Source: Chloroflexota bacterium (GTDB lineage Bacteria; Chloroflexota; Dehalococcoidia; Bin125). From it: a DNA stretch of 64,000 bases. The translations under genes and the position numbers were made by a program. Under the pieces are notes generated by a model. It was given only the letters and a program-made list of their open reading frames with translations. It did not search any database and was not told the origin of the DNA. Position 1 is the first letter of the stretch. The number at the start of each line of letters is the position of its first letter. The stretch is taken from positions 1-64,000 of the forward strand of contig JAPPNI010000026.1 in the NCBI GenBank assembly GCA_028873865.1, written 5' to 3'. Shown piece by piece: positions 22,377 to 30,653 of the stretch.

Positions 22377-22736
22377 TTACAGCCAGGTTTGGATTCGAGA
22401 ACGGGGCACGGCGGGGATCACCGCCTTCAGCCGCCGACCGTCAGGAGTGAGCGTAAAGGACATCTGCTTTCCGGGCTCCAGCTCCGGGTGCAGGATGCGA
22501 TTGATCAACCGGAACGACTCGAAGCGGATCAACGACAGCCTGACCTGCTGCTGATTCGCGGTCGGCCGCGACACGAGCACGGCGTCGACCAGCTCATCGA
22601 ACGATGCCTGCTCAACGAGCAGCAGGTGCTGGACGATCAGTTGCTCGACGACATCGAGTTCGATCTCGATCGACTCCGGCCGCAGACGCTGCTTGAGCGC
22701 GGCACCTGCCCTCGCCAGCCGCGCCTTGAAGGACAT
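22377..22736 (-). CDS. Hypothetical protein, possibly winged-helix-like
   Basis: A 119-residue protein, basic at the start (MSFKARLARAGAALKQRLR). It has a predicted helical stretch containing VEQLIVQHLLLVEQASFDELVDAVL and a beta-hairpin-like end (MSFTLTPDGRRLKAVIP) that resembles a winged-helix layout. No confident family. Its ATG lies one base after the CoA-transferase stop, and 27 bases separate it from the next dehydrogenase, so it is embedded in the operon. A small regulator or accessory subunit is possible. Confidence 0.6.
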   Translation of the reverse strand: MSFKARLARAGAALKQRLRPESIEIELDVVEQLIVQHLLLVEQASFDELVDAVLVSRPTANQQQVRLSLIRFESFRLINRILHPELEPGKQMSFTLTPDGRRLKAVIPAVPRSRIQTWL

Positions 22737-22737
22737 G

Positions 22738-24015
22738 TCAGGAGCTCAGGTACGCGGCAATGTCTGGGCCGCCCTCGGTCAACACGATGCCCGCCTCGGC
22801 CAGCGCGGCGGTCTGCTCTGCTGAAATCCCCAACCATTCGTCGAGCACCGCGCAGGTGTCCTGGCCGAACTGGGGGCCGTAGCCGTACACCCGACCCGGA
22901 GTGCGCGACAGCTTCAGCGGCGACGCCGCCATCGTCACGTCGCCGGCGACCGGATGCTGCACGGTCGTGATCATCTCGCGGGCGGCGATCTGTTCCTGAC
23001 TGACGGCCTGACCGATCGTGTTCAGCGGCCCAATCGGAATGCCGTACTGCCCCAACACCATCACCCAGTGGTCGGTCGTCTGTTTGCGCGTGGCGTCGAA
23101 GAGCAGCGGCTCGAGCTCGGCGTGATTCTCCGTGCGTTTGAACGACGTCTCGAAGCGTTCGTCTCCGACCAGCTCCGGCAGTCCAAGCTCAGCGCAGAAC
23201 AGCTCCCACTGCGTGGCGATCCCCCACGACAGCGCGACGACGATCCAGCCGTCAGCCGTCGGGAAGGCCTGGAAGGGCGTCGCCGATGGATGCCGCGTCC
23301 CCAACGGTCCGGGCTCCTCGCCGGTCGTGAAGTACCGCGCGACCGCGTTCTCGAGGATCGCGATCTGGCAGTCGAGCATGGAGATGTCGACCGACTGTCC
23401 GTAGCCGCTCTGATCCCGTTCGCGCAGCGCGGCCAGGATGCCGATCGCCGTGTAGAGCCCACCGCAAATGTCGCCGATCGATGTGCCCGGTCGGGCCGGC
23501 GGCTCGTCCGGGTAGCCGGTGATGCTCATCACCCCGCCCATGCCCTGGACGATGATGTCGAGCGCCGGCTTGTGGCGCCACGGGCCGGTCTGTCCGAACC
23601 CCGAGGTGGAGGCGAAGATCAGCCGTGGGTTGCGCTCAAGCAGCGCCTCGGGGCCGATCCCCAGCTTGTCCATCACGCCGGGAGTGAAGTTCTCCATCAC
23701 GACGTCGGCCTGGTCGACGAGACCCAAGAAGATGTCGCGGCCTTCGTCCGAGCGCAGGTCGATCGAGATGCTGCGCTTGCCCCGATTGACCGACTGGAAG
23801 TACATCGACTCGTTGTTGACGAACGGCCCGGTGGTCCGGGCGACGTCGCCGTGCGGCGGCCGCTCTACCTTGACCACTTCCGCGCCGAGGTCGCACAGGA
23901 TCATCGCCGCGTAGGGGCCGGCCAACACCCAGGTCAGATCGAGGACGCGAATGCCCGCCAGCGGGCCTCGCGTCTGGCCATCGGAGTGGCCGGGTGGATG
24001 CGTGTTGTTGGTCAT
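22738..24015 (-). CDS. CaiB/BaiF family (class III) CoA-transferase
   Basis: About 425 residues from the ATG at 24015, which has GTAGGAG five bases upstream. Class III features are the N-terminal IRVLDLTWVLAGPYAAMILC, GAEVVKVERPPHGD, the catalytic Asp in KPALDIIVQGMGGVMS, and the C-terminal domain entered near GPLNTIGQAVSQEQI. These enzymes move CoA between organic acids such as carnitine, oxalate/formate or succinate and hydroxy-acids. Neighbours on the same operon are two D-2-hydroxyacid dehydrogenases, and an oxalate/formate-antiporter-like MFS gene is divergent, so the substrate may be a small 2-hydroxy- or dicarboxylic acid. Confidence 0.93.
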   Translation of the reverse strand: MTNNTHPPGHSDGQTRGPLAGIRVLDLTWVLAGPYAAMILCDLGAEVVKVERPPHGDVARTTGPFVNNESMYFQSVNRGKRSISIDLRSDEGRDIFLGLVDQADVVMENFTPGVMDKLGIGPEALLERNPRLIFASTSGFGQTGPWRHKPALDIIVQGMGGVMSITGYPDEPPARPGTSIGDICGGLYTAIGILAALRERDQSGYGQSVDISMLDCQIAILENAVARYFTTGEEPGPLGTRHPSATPFQAFPTADGWIVVALSWGIATQWELFCAELGLPELVGDERFETSFKRTENHAELEPLLFDATRKQTTDHWVMVLGQYGIPIGPLNTIGQAVSQEQIAAREMITTVQHPVAGDVTMAASPLKLSRTPGRVYGYGPQFGQDTCAVLDEWLGISAEQTAALAEAGIVLTEGGPDIAAYLSS

Positions 24016-24023
24016 GGCGGCTC

Positions 24024-25025
24024 CTACACGTCTCCGATGCTGGGGTCGGAGAGTTCGATGTCGGTGACGACCCACTCCAGCGGTTCCGCGTTGGCGAGAT
24101 GGGCCAGGTTGGTGAAGAAGTACTCCGCCGTGCGCATGTACGAAGAGTCCACATGGCAGGAATCGTGCGGTGTGATCCGGCAGTTGGGCAGATCCCAGAG
24201 CGGCGAGTCGGCCGTCAGCGGTTCCAGCGGAGCGACATCAAGGACGGCCGCGGCGATTGAGCCTGACTCAAGCGCGTCGGCCAGAGCGTCAACGTCGACG
24301 ACCCGGCCTCGAGCGACGTTGATCAGTAACGCGTGCGGCTGCATCGCAGCGAGCGCCTCGGCGTCGATCAGATCGAGGGTCTCGTCGGTCAGCGGACAGC
24401 AGAGGACGACATAATCGCTGGCTGCGAGGAGCTCGTGGAGACGATCCGGCGGGAAATGCTGGTCGAGATTGGCGTCGTCTGGTTGCCGCCGCTTGGTGGC
24501 CAGCGTCCGCATCCCGAACGCCCGGGCCAGCCTGGCGCAGGCTTCGCCGATTCCGCCGTAGCCGACGATGCCCAGCGTCTGCCCGGCCAGTTCGACCGAC
24601 TCCAGCGGAGCCCAGGCGCGCTCGGCGTGGTTGACCGCGTGCTCCGGGAGCTGCTTGGCGTGATTAAGGATGTAGGCGAACACGTACTCGGCGATCGGGC
24701 CCGCGTGAACGCCGGGCGCGTTGGTCACGATCGAGCCGGACTCCAGCAAGCTGGCGTAGACCGAGTGATCGACGCCGGTGCTCGCCGTCTGCATCCAGTT
24801 CGGCGGCGAAGCATCCAGCAGCTCGACGAACGACTCGACCGACTTCTGCAGGTAGTACAGGTCCTCGGAAAAAAAGAAGCCGTCGAGATTGGTCGGGTCG
24901 GCGGACCAGTCGCCTCGCCGGTCGAGCAGCACGATCTCGGCTGCCGGGGCAATCTCGCGCAGCCGGACGCCGGCGCGTTCGTTCAGTTCGGTGGTCACAC
25001 CGATGCGCAGTGGACTGTCGGCCAT
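24024..25025 (-). CDS. D-isomer-specific 2-hydroxyacid dehydrogenase (second of two)
   Basis: About 333 residues from the ATG at 25025, preceded by GGAGG. NAD-binding loop GIVGYGGIGEACARLARAFG is canonical. Catalytic Arg is in LLINVARGRVVDVDAL, Glu in DVAPLEPLTADSPLW and His in CRITPHDSCHV. It differs clearly from the paralogue at 21351, so the pair is not a recent duplication. Eight bases separate it from the CoA-transferase. As first gene of the operon it shares a short divergent promoter region with the MFS gene at 25091. Confidence 0.9.
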   Translation of the reverse strand: MADSPLRIGVTTELNERAGVRLREIAPAAEIVLLDRRGDWSADPTNLDGFFFSEDLYYLQKSVESFVELLDASPPNWMQTASTGVDHSVYASLLESGSIVTNAPGVHAGPIAEYVFAYILNHAKQLPEHAVNHAERAWAPLESVELAGQTLGIVGYGGIGEACARLARAFGMRTLATKRRQPDDANLDQHFPPDRLHELLAASDYVVLCCPLTDETLDLIDAEALAAMQPHALLINVARGRVVDVDALADALESGSIAAAVLDVAPLEPLTADSPLWDLPNCRITPHDSCHVDSSYMRTAEYFFTNLAHLANAEPLEWVVTDIELSDPSIGDV

Positions 25026-25090
25026 GACGCCTCCGAGGTTCGTGGAGCCAACTCCGGTCATCGGGTTCTAGCGGTAGGGTAGTGGCGTCC

Positions 25091-26419
25091 ATGAGCCAGT
25101 CGCCCAACCCCCGGAGCCACCTGGTGTTGAGGCGCCGCGAGCGTCTGCCTCGTCTCCTGTACGCGAGGCCCATGCGGCGGGTCTTCGCCGGCTGGTGGAT
25201 CGCCGCCGCCGCGTCGATGTCTTCCTTCGCCGCTGTCTCATTCTTCAACCCCGTGCTGGGCGCGATCACGCCGGAACTCCAGGCCGAATACGGCTGGAGC
25301 ACCGCCTCGATCGCCCTGACGATGGTGATCGGCGGCATCGGCGGCGGGGTGCTCGCAACCTTTGTCGGACCGATCGCCGACCGGCACGGCCCGCGGTTGC
25401 TGTTGTTCAGTTCGGTAGGCGTCGTGGCCGGACTGCTGGTCGCGCTCGGGTTCATGTCCGACCTGTGGCAGTTTCTGTTGATCTGGGGTCTGGGTCGCGG
25501 CCTCACGATTGCCGTCATCGACATCGCGGTCGTCGTCGTGATCGCCAACTGGTTCATCCGCCGACGCGGCTCGGCGATGGGTCTGACGATGATCGGCACC
25601 CGCAGCGGCATGATGATCTTTCCCCTGGTGATCACCGCCGGGATCTGGCTGGGAGGGTTGCGCGAGGCATTCCTGCTGATGGCCCTGTTGGTCCTCGTCA
25701 TCGGCGTGTTGCCGCCGCTGATCATGCGTCGCCGACCCGAGGATGTCGGCTTGCGACCCGACGGCGAGCGGCTGCGGGCGTCGGTCAGCAGGGGCGAGAC
25801 GCCCCCGCTTCTGACCAGCGATCCGGACTGGACCGTGCGCGAAGCGATCCGCACGCGAGCATTCTGGCTGCTCCTGTTTGGCACCACGATCCTGATGGCC
25901 GTTGGGGGCTCGGTCAATTTCACCTTCGTCTCGCACATGACCCAGAACGGGATCGACGCCGACACCGCGCGCACGGCCCTGGCGCTCTGGGCAGGGATGG
26001 GAATCGTTGGCGGAGTGTTGGGTGGAGAGCTGCGGCAGCGCCTGGCGGTGCGCTACTCGCTGCCATTGGTGATCTGCGTCACGACCAGCGCGGTCGTCTG
26101 GTTCATCCTGACCGACACGGTCTGGATGGCGTTCGTCTTCGCCGTCTGGCACGGACTAGCCTTCGGCGCCCAACTGCCGCTCACCCGGATCTCGTTCCCC
26201 GACTACTTCGGTCGCTACTCCGTGGGCCGGATTCGCTCAGTCACTGCGCCGCCACAGTTCTTGATCAACGCATTCGGGCCGTTCGTGTCGGGATTGGTGA
26301 TTGATAACCGAGGGTCGTACGACCTGATCTATGTGGTCTTCATCGGCTTGCTGCTCAGCGCAGCCGTGAGTGTCCTGCTGGCGAAACGGCCGGATCCGCC
26401 GGCGCGAGCCTCTGCGTGA
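25091..26419 (+). CDS. MFS transporter, oxalate/formate-antiporter or monocarboxylate-like
   Basis: About 442 residues and 12 helices. The first helix pair reads AGWWIAAAASMSSFAAVSFFNPVLGAITPEL, typical of the OFA/monocarboxylate group. Motif A is GPIADRHGPRLLLF, and the middle loop is long and charged (RRRPEDVGLRPDGERLRAS). The start is uncertain: ATG 25091 is used here, but the conserved portion begins at ATG 25172. It is divergent from a CoA-transferase/hydroxyacid dehydrogenase operon and may import its acid substrate. Confidence 0.85.
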   Translation: MSQSPNPRSHLVLRRRERLPRLLYARPMRRVFAGWWIAAAASMSSFAAVSFFNPVLGAITPELQAEYGWSTASIALTMVIGGIGGGVLATFVGPIADRHGPRLLLFSSVGVVAGLLVALGFMSDLWQFLLIWGLGRGLTIAVIDIAVVVVIANWFIRRRGSAMGLTMIGTRSGMMIFPLVITAGIWLGGLREAFLLMALLVLVIGVLPPLIMRRRPEDVGLRPDGERLRASVSRGETPPLLTSDPDWTVREAIRTRAFWLLLFGTTILMAVGGSVNFTFVSHMTQNGIDADTARTALALWAGMGIVGGVLGGELRQRLAVRYSLPLVICVTTSAVVWFILTDTVWMAFVFAVWHGLAFGAQLPLTRISFPDYFGRYSVGRIRSVTAPPQFLINAFGPFVSGLVIDNRGSYDLIYVVFIGLLLSAAVSVLLAKRPDPPARASA

Positions 26420-26443
26420 GTGAATCCGGTCTGGCGCACACAG

Positions 26444-26470
26444 AAAGGGCGGCCGCGAGGGCCGCCCTTT
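26444..26470. terminator. Bidirectional stem-loop terminator between convergent genes
   Basis: AAAGGGCGGCC and GGCCGCCCTTT form an 11-base-pair GC-rich stem with a five-base loop. It lies between the MFS stop (26419) and the convergent thiolase stop (26493). The A-run on one side and T-run on the other let it serve both strands. The T-run is only three bases, so efficiency is uncertain. Confidence 0.75.
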
Positions 26471-26492
26471 CGGCTGCTTCGCTCAGTTAGAG

Positions 26493-27695
26493 CTACGCGT
26501 TCGACAAGATGATCGTTCCGGCTGAGGCGAACATGCCACCGGGCCCGTGGGCCATGCTGACGTTGACGTCGGGCACCTGCCGGTCGCCGCATTCGCCGCG
26601 CAGCTGGCGCACCGACTCGACGATCGCGAACATCCCGTACATGCCGGTGTGGCAGTAGGAGAGCCCGCCGCCGTTGGTATTCATCGGGAAGTCGCCGCCG
26701 GGACCGGACTTGTAGATGACCTCGCCGTCGGGGCCGGTCTTCGTTTCGGCGAAGAACGGGCCGCCCTCGCCCTTGGGCACGAAGCCAAGGTCCTCGGCCG
26801 CCATCAGCGGGGTAAAGGTGAAGGCGTCGTAGAACATGCAGTGGTCGATGTCCTGCGGACCCAGACCGGCGCTCTTGTAAGCGGCTTCGCCGGCGATCCG
26901 GTAGCCGTCGGCCGTGGTGTGGTCGCGCATCTGCGAGACCATCCAGTGCGCCGCCGCTTCGCCGGCGCCCAGCACGTAGACCGGGTCCTTGGCGAAGTCC
27001 TTGGCCCGCTCTTCCGAGACCAGCACGAGCGCCCCGCCGCCGTCGGCGACGACGCAGCAGTCGAGCAGGTTGAACGGGTAGCAGATCATCCGCGAGTTGA
27101 GCACATCCTGCGGCGTGATCGGACCACCGCCGCGCTCCGGCGCCCGGCGGTGGCTGCCCATCATCGCCATCGGGTTGAGGTTCGCCCAGGCGCGCGTCGC
27201 CGCAGCGATGTGGGCGAGATGTTCCTTGGTCGTGCCGTACTCGTGGAAGTGACGCAGCACGGGAATCGAGAAGGTCGTCGGCGCGCCGCCGATCGCGAAG
27301 GGGGCCTCGTACTGGCCGCCCGGCGAGGAAGCCGAGCCGCCGCGCGGAGCGTCGACGCCGGAGCGTCCGCTCTCGCCATGAGTGATCAGGGCGACGTCGC
27401 AGTAGCCGGCCATGATCGCGGCTACCGCGTGGCGGACGTGAATCATGAACGAGCATCCACCGACGGACGTGCCGTCGATGTAGCGCGGCTGGATGCCGAG
27501 GTACTCCGCGACTTCGTTGGGAATCGCGCCGGCGCAGAGCAGGCCGTCGACATCGGCCAGCGACATGCCGGCGTCGTCGAGCGCATTCTTTGCGGCCTGA
27601 GCGTGCAGCGCGAGTCGGGACATGTGGGGCAGTTGTCCCAGATCATCGGTCTCCGCGGCGCCGACGATCGCGACCTTGTGTCGAATCTGATCCAT
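26493..27695 (-). CDS. Thiolase-like protein (acetyl-CoA acetyltransferase/SCP-x type)
   Basis: A 400-residue thiolase-superfamily protein of the lipid-transfer/SCP-x-like subgroup. The nucleophilic-region Cys is in TSVGGCSFMIHVRHA. The C-terminal catalytic segment NTNGGGLSYCHTGMYGM supplies the His and second Cys. It lies 47 bases downstream of a DUF35 OB-fold protein on the same strand, and this pair is a recurrent unit in which the Zn-ribbon/OB protein assists acyl-CoA thiolysis. It probably acts in side-chain or steroid/fatty acid degradation. Confidence 0.9.
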   Translation of the reverse strand: MDQIRHKVAIVGAAETDDLGQLPHMSRLALHAQAAKNALDDAGMSLADVDGLLCAGAIPNEVAEYLGIQPRYIDGTSVGGCSFMIHVRHAVAAIMAGYCDVALITHGESGRSGVDAPRGGSASSPGGQYEAPFAIGGAPTTFSIPVLRHFHEYGTTKEHLAHIAAATRAWANLNPMAMMGSHRRAPERGGGPITPQDVLNSRMICYPFNLLDCCVVADGGGALVLVSEERAKDFAKDPVYVLGAGEAAAHWMVSQMRDHTTADGYRIAGEAAYKSAGLGPQDIDHCMFYDAFTFTPLMAAEDLGFVPKGEGGPFFAETKTGPDGEVIYKSGPGGDFPMNTNGGGLSYCHTGMYGMFAIVESVRQLRGECGDRQVPDVNVSMAHGPGGMFASAGTIILSNA

Positions 27696-27742
27696 GAGTG
27701 GTCTCCGTTTCGGGAACGTCCGGAACTGGTGGCAGTCGGCGC

Positions 27743-28159
27743 CTAGGCAGGCTTGAACTTGGGCAGCGTGACCTCATCAGTCACATCGTCGAAGACGATC
27801 TCGACGTCCATGTCGACGGTGGTCGAGTACGGGTCGTCGATGATCAGGTTGGACATCATTCGAGGGCCCTCTTCGAGTTCAATCACGGCGATCACGTAGG
27901 GCGGCGCGTTGTCCTCGGTGTTGTAGGGCGGGATCGGCTGGTGCGAAATGACGAACGTGTGGACCTTGCCCTTACCGGAGGCCTGCGTCCACTTGATGTC
28001 CCAGTTGAAGCACTTGGGCATCGGACAGAACGGACGCGGGTAGAAATGCGGACCGCAGTCGTCGCAGGTTGGCAGCATCAATTTGTGTTCTTTGAGACCG
28101 TCCCAGTAGGGCTGTGACTCGGGCGTCGCCACGGGCAGTCTGCCGGCGTAGTCAGCCAT
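27743..28159 (-). CDS. DUF35 Zn-ribbon/OB-fold protein, thiolase partner
   Basis: About 138 residues from the ATG at 28159, with AAGGAG six bases upstream. The rubredoxin-like zinc ribbon is LPTCDDCGPHFYPR then FCPMPKCF, giving two Cys pairs. The OB fold follows (GKGKVHTFVISHQPIPPY and PYVIAVIELEEGPRMMSNLI). Family members bind acyl-CoA ligands and form complexes with thiolase-like or OB-linked enzymes. The thiolase gene directly follows. Confidence 0.92.
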   Translation of the reverse strand: MADYAGRLPVATPESQPYWDGLKEHKLMLPTCDDCGPHFYPRPFCPMPKCFNWDIKWTQASGKGKVHTFVISHQPIPPYNTEDNAPPYVIAVIELEEGPRMMSNLIIDDPYSTTVDMDVEIVFDDVTDEVTLPKFKPA

Positions 28160-28220
28160 CCTGTACTCCTTCACGTGTACTCGTGGTTGTCCAAAGCGAT
28201 GCTACACGACACCCGGGGAG

Positions 28221-28841
28221 TCAACGCCGGGACGACTCTCGTTCAATCCAGGATCGTTCCAGCTCGGCTTTGCGCGGAGTCCACTCCGCTTCGCGGTCCC
28301 GCCGCTGGCGAGCCATCTCGGCGAGGATCACCGCCGCCGCGACCGAGACGTTGAGCGACTGCACGAATCCCGCCATCGGAACGATGATCGCCGCATCGGC
28401 CAGGGCGACCATCTCGGCCGAGCAACCGGCATGCTCATTACCCAGCACGATCGCCGAAGGCCCGCTGAAATCCGTGCCGAGATAGTCCTGCGCATCGTCC
28501 GTCAGTTGTGTGGCGTAGACCCTGATTCCCTCCGACTTGAGTGCCGAGACGCACGCCCCCGCCGACTCGTAGCGCTCGATCTGCAGCCACTTCTCGACCT
28601 TGGCCGCCACGCCGCCCGAGATTTCGGGGAAGACCTGGTTCGTGTAGACGAGCGTGATCCGCCCGACGCCGAAGGCGTCGCAGCTGCGCAGGATGGCCGA
28701 GGCGTTGTGGGCGTCGTGGATGTTCTCAAGCACGACGACGAGATCATCGTGGCGCCGCTCGAGCACCTGCCGCATCTTTGCCAGGCGGCGCTCGGTGATC
28801 GGTCGGGGACCAGCGGGCTGGTCTTCGGTCGGATCGCTCAA
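28221..28841 (-). CDS. TrmH/SpoU-family tRNA (guanosine-2'-O-)-methyltransferase
   Basis: A 206-residue SPOUT methyltransferase. Motif 1 is HDAHNASAILRSCDAFGVGR, motif 2 SAIVLGNEHAGCS and motif 3 VPMAGFVQSLNVSVAAAVIL, closest in pattern to TrmH, which methylates G18 of tRNA. The basic C-terminal helix (REAEWTPRKAELERSW) matches TrmH length. The frame starts with a TTG at 28841, one base after the sulfite reductase stop; no ribosome site is visible, so coupling is likely. Confidence 0.88.
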   Translation of the reverse strand: MSDPTEDQPAGPRPITERRLAKMRQVLERRHDDLVVVLENIHDAHNASAILRSCDAFGVGRITLVYTNQVFPEISGGVAAKVEKWLQIERYESAGACVSALKSEGIRVYATQLTDDAQDYLGTDFSGPSAIVLGNEHAGCSAEMVALADAAIIVPMAGFVQSLNVSVAAAVILAEMARQRRDREAEWTPRKAELERSWIERESSRR

Positions 28842-28842
28842 A

Positions 28843-30621
28843 CTAGACCGCGCACTCGCCTTCGCCGCGTTGCAGGATGTAGATGTCCTGGCGATCCCAG
28901 TCGATGAACATCGGCAGGGTGTCGGCCGAGAACTCGGGCGGCAGGGTGAGGTCGTTGAGCGTGTCCTGGATCGGACTCAGACCGGCGCGGTCGACCCACG
29001 AACTGAACAGTTCCTGATCGTCCTCACGGTCGGAGTGATACAGGTCGATCACCCGCTCGACGGCGTCGGGGACGCGCTTGGCCGGAATCCGGACCTTCGG
29101 CACCAGCTGTCCGAGGCGCATTTCCTCGGTCCGGTAAGTACCGCCAATGAACATGTGGTAGGCCGGGATCTGGCGGTTGCCGACCTTGATCGCCGCGCCG
29201 TGGAAGCCGATGTCGGCGATGTGATGCTGACCGCAGCTGTTGGGGCAGCCGCTCATGTGAATCCGCATCTTGCGGGTCACCGGATCGTCGATCCCCATCG
29301 AACGCACCCGCTCCTGGACGGCCCGATTGAGACCCATTGACGAGGTGATGCCCAGCTTGCAGCTGTCGGTACCCGGGCACGAGACGACGTCCTCAATCTC
29401 CTGCGCATCGGGAGCGCCCATGCCCAGCGCATCGAGTTCTTTCCAGACCGCGTAGACGGCCTCGTTCGGAACCCAGCGCAGGACGACATTCTGTTGTGGA
29501 GTCGTGCGGGCGCGTTCGCGGCCGTACTTGCGCAGGATCTCGGCGAGCCCGCGGAACTGTTCCGGCGTCAGGTCGCCCTGATCAATCGAGGCCTCAACCG
29601 CCGAGTATCCCGGCTGAACCTGGGCACGGACATTGGCGGCCAGGAAGCGCTCGAATCGAGCGGCGTCCCCGTTCGGCGACGGCAGCTCAACGGAAATGTC
29701 GCGAGCGTCCGACGCCTCGTCGTCGACGTAGAGCAGCTCCTCCAGCGGCGGAGTCTCCTTCGACCAGCCTTTCTGCAGTTCCTCATCGACCATCTCGCGG
29801 AAGGCTGCTTCGCCCACCCGGTGGACGAGGAACTTGAGGCGGGCCTTGAGGATGTTTTTACGCAGCTCGTCGGCGGCGTTGAAGATGCGGATGACGGCCT
29901 CGGAGAGCGTCAGGAACTCCGACATCGGGACGAAATCGGTCAGCGTGACCGCTTCCTTGGGCATCGTCGAGAGCCCGCCGCCGACCATGACGCGGAATCC
30001 CCGGACCTCTTTGCCATCGATCTCGCGGACCTGCGAGAAAAACGCCAGGTCATGGATCGCCGCAATGGCCGAGTCGGCCTCGCGGCCGGTGAAATAGACC
30101 TTGAATTTGCGCGGCAGGAGCTGGGTGATGGAGTTGCGCACCCAGTAGCGGACGAACGCGCCGGCGTAGGGCGTGGGGTCGAAGACTTCGTCTTCGGAGA
30201 TGCCGGCCCAGGGGTCGGCGGTGACGTTGCGGACCGTGTTGCCACAGGCTTCGCGGGAGGAGAGTCCAACCTTGCCCAGGACGCGGAGCATGTCGGGCAT
30301 CTGATCGAGTGGGACGAAGTGGACCTGGATGTTCTGCCGCGTCGTGATGTGGCCCTTGCCCAGTGGGGCGAACGTCTCACAGACTTCGGCCAGTCCGTCG
30401 AGTTGATCGGATGTGACGCCGCCCATGGGCAGCTTGATCCGGTTCATGTGCACGTCGGGCTGGCGCTGTCCGTAGACGCCCTGGCGCAGCCGGTAGAGCA
30501 TGAACTCGACTTCTTCGCGTTGCTGCTCGCGGAACGCGGTCGCTTCGGTTTCGAAATCGTCGAGTTCGTCGTCCCAGATCGGGATCACGACGCCCGGAGT
30601 GTCGGTTCTGGAAGTGGTCAT
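28843..30621 (-). CDS. Ferredoxin-type nitrite/sulfite reductase (siroheme, [4Fe-4S])
   Basis: About 592 residues. There are two ferredoxin-like half-domains and two siroheme-binding domains. Cluster ligands are visible as Cys-x5-Cys in VSCPGTDSCKLGITS and Cys-x3-Cys in MSGCPNSCGQHHIADIG. RKFKVYFTGREADSA and GFRVMVGGGLSTMPKEA are family-typical. It performs six-electron reduction of sulfite (or nitrite) in assimilation. No sulfate activation or nitrate reductase gene is nearby to decide the substrate. I use ATG 30621; a TTG at 30636 would add five residues. Confidence 0.93.
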   Translation of the reverse strand: MTTSRTDTPGVVIPIWDDELDDFETEATAFREQQREEVEFMLYRLRQGVYGQRQPDVHMNRIKLPMGGVTSDQLDGLAEVCETFAPLGKGHITTRQNIQVHFVPLDQMPDMLRVLGKVGLSSREACGNTVRNVTADPWAGISEDEVFDPTPYAGAFVRYWVRNSITQLLPRKFKVYFTGREADSAIAAIHDLAFFSQVREIDGKEVRGFRVMVGGGLSTMPKEAVTLTDFVPMSEFLTLSEAVIRIFNAADELRKNILKARLKFLVHRVGEAAFREMVDEELQKGWSKETPPLEELLYVDDEASDARDISVELPSPNGDAARFERFLAANVRAQVQPGYSAVEASIDQGDLTPEQFRGLAEILRKYGRERARTTPQQNVVLRWVPNEAVYAVWKELDALGMGAPDAQEIEDVVSCPGTDSCKLGITSSMGLNRAVQERVRSMGIDDPVTRKMRIHMSGCPNSCGQHHIADIGFHGAAIKVGNRQIPAYHMFIGGTYRTEEMRLGQLVPKVRIPAKRVPDAVERVIDLYHSDREDDQELFSSWVDRAGLSPIQDTLNDLTLPPEFSADTLPMFIDWDRQDIYILQRGEGECAV

Positions 30622-30653
30622 ACCGTAGTACCCCAACTATGTTTGTCTGGATT

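Noticed and set aside
22954..24414. Plus-strand frame of 486 codons opposite the CoA-transferase
   Set aside because: The opposite strand encodes a protein with catalytic Asp and family motifs; this frame has none.
24664..25974. Minus-strand frame of 436 codons across the OFA-like MFS gene
   Set aside because: It is a shadow of the MFS frame and reads into a shifted frame of the hydroxyacid dehydrogenase; low-complexity Arg/Ser/Pro composition.
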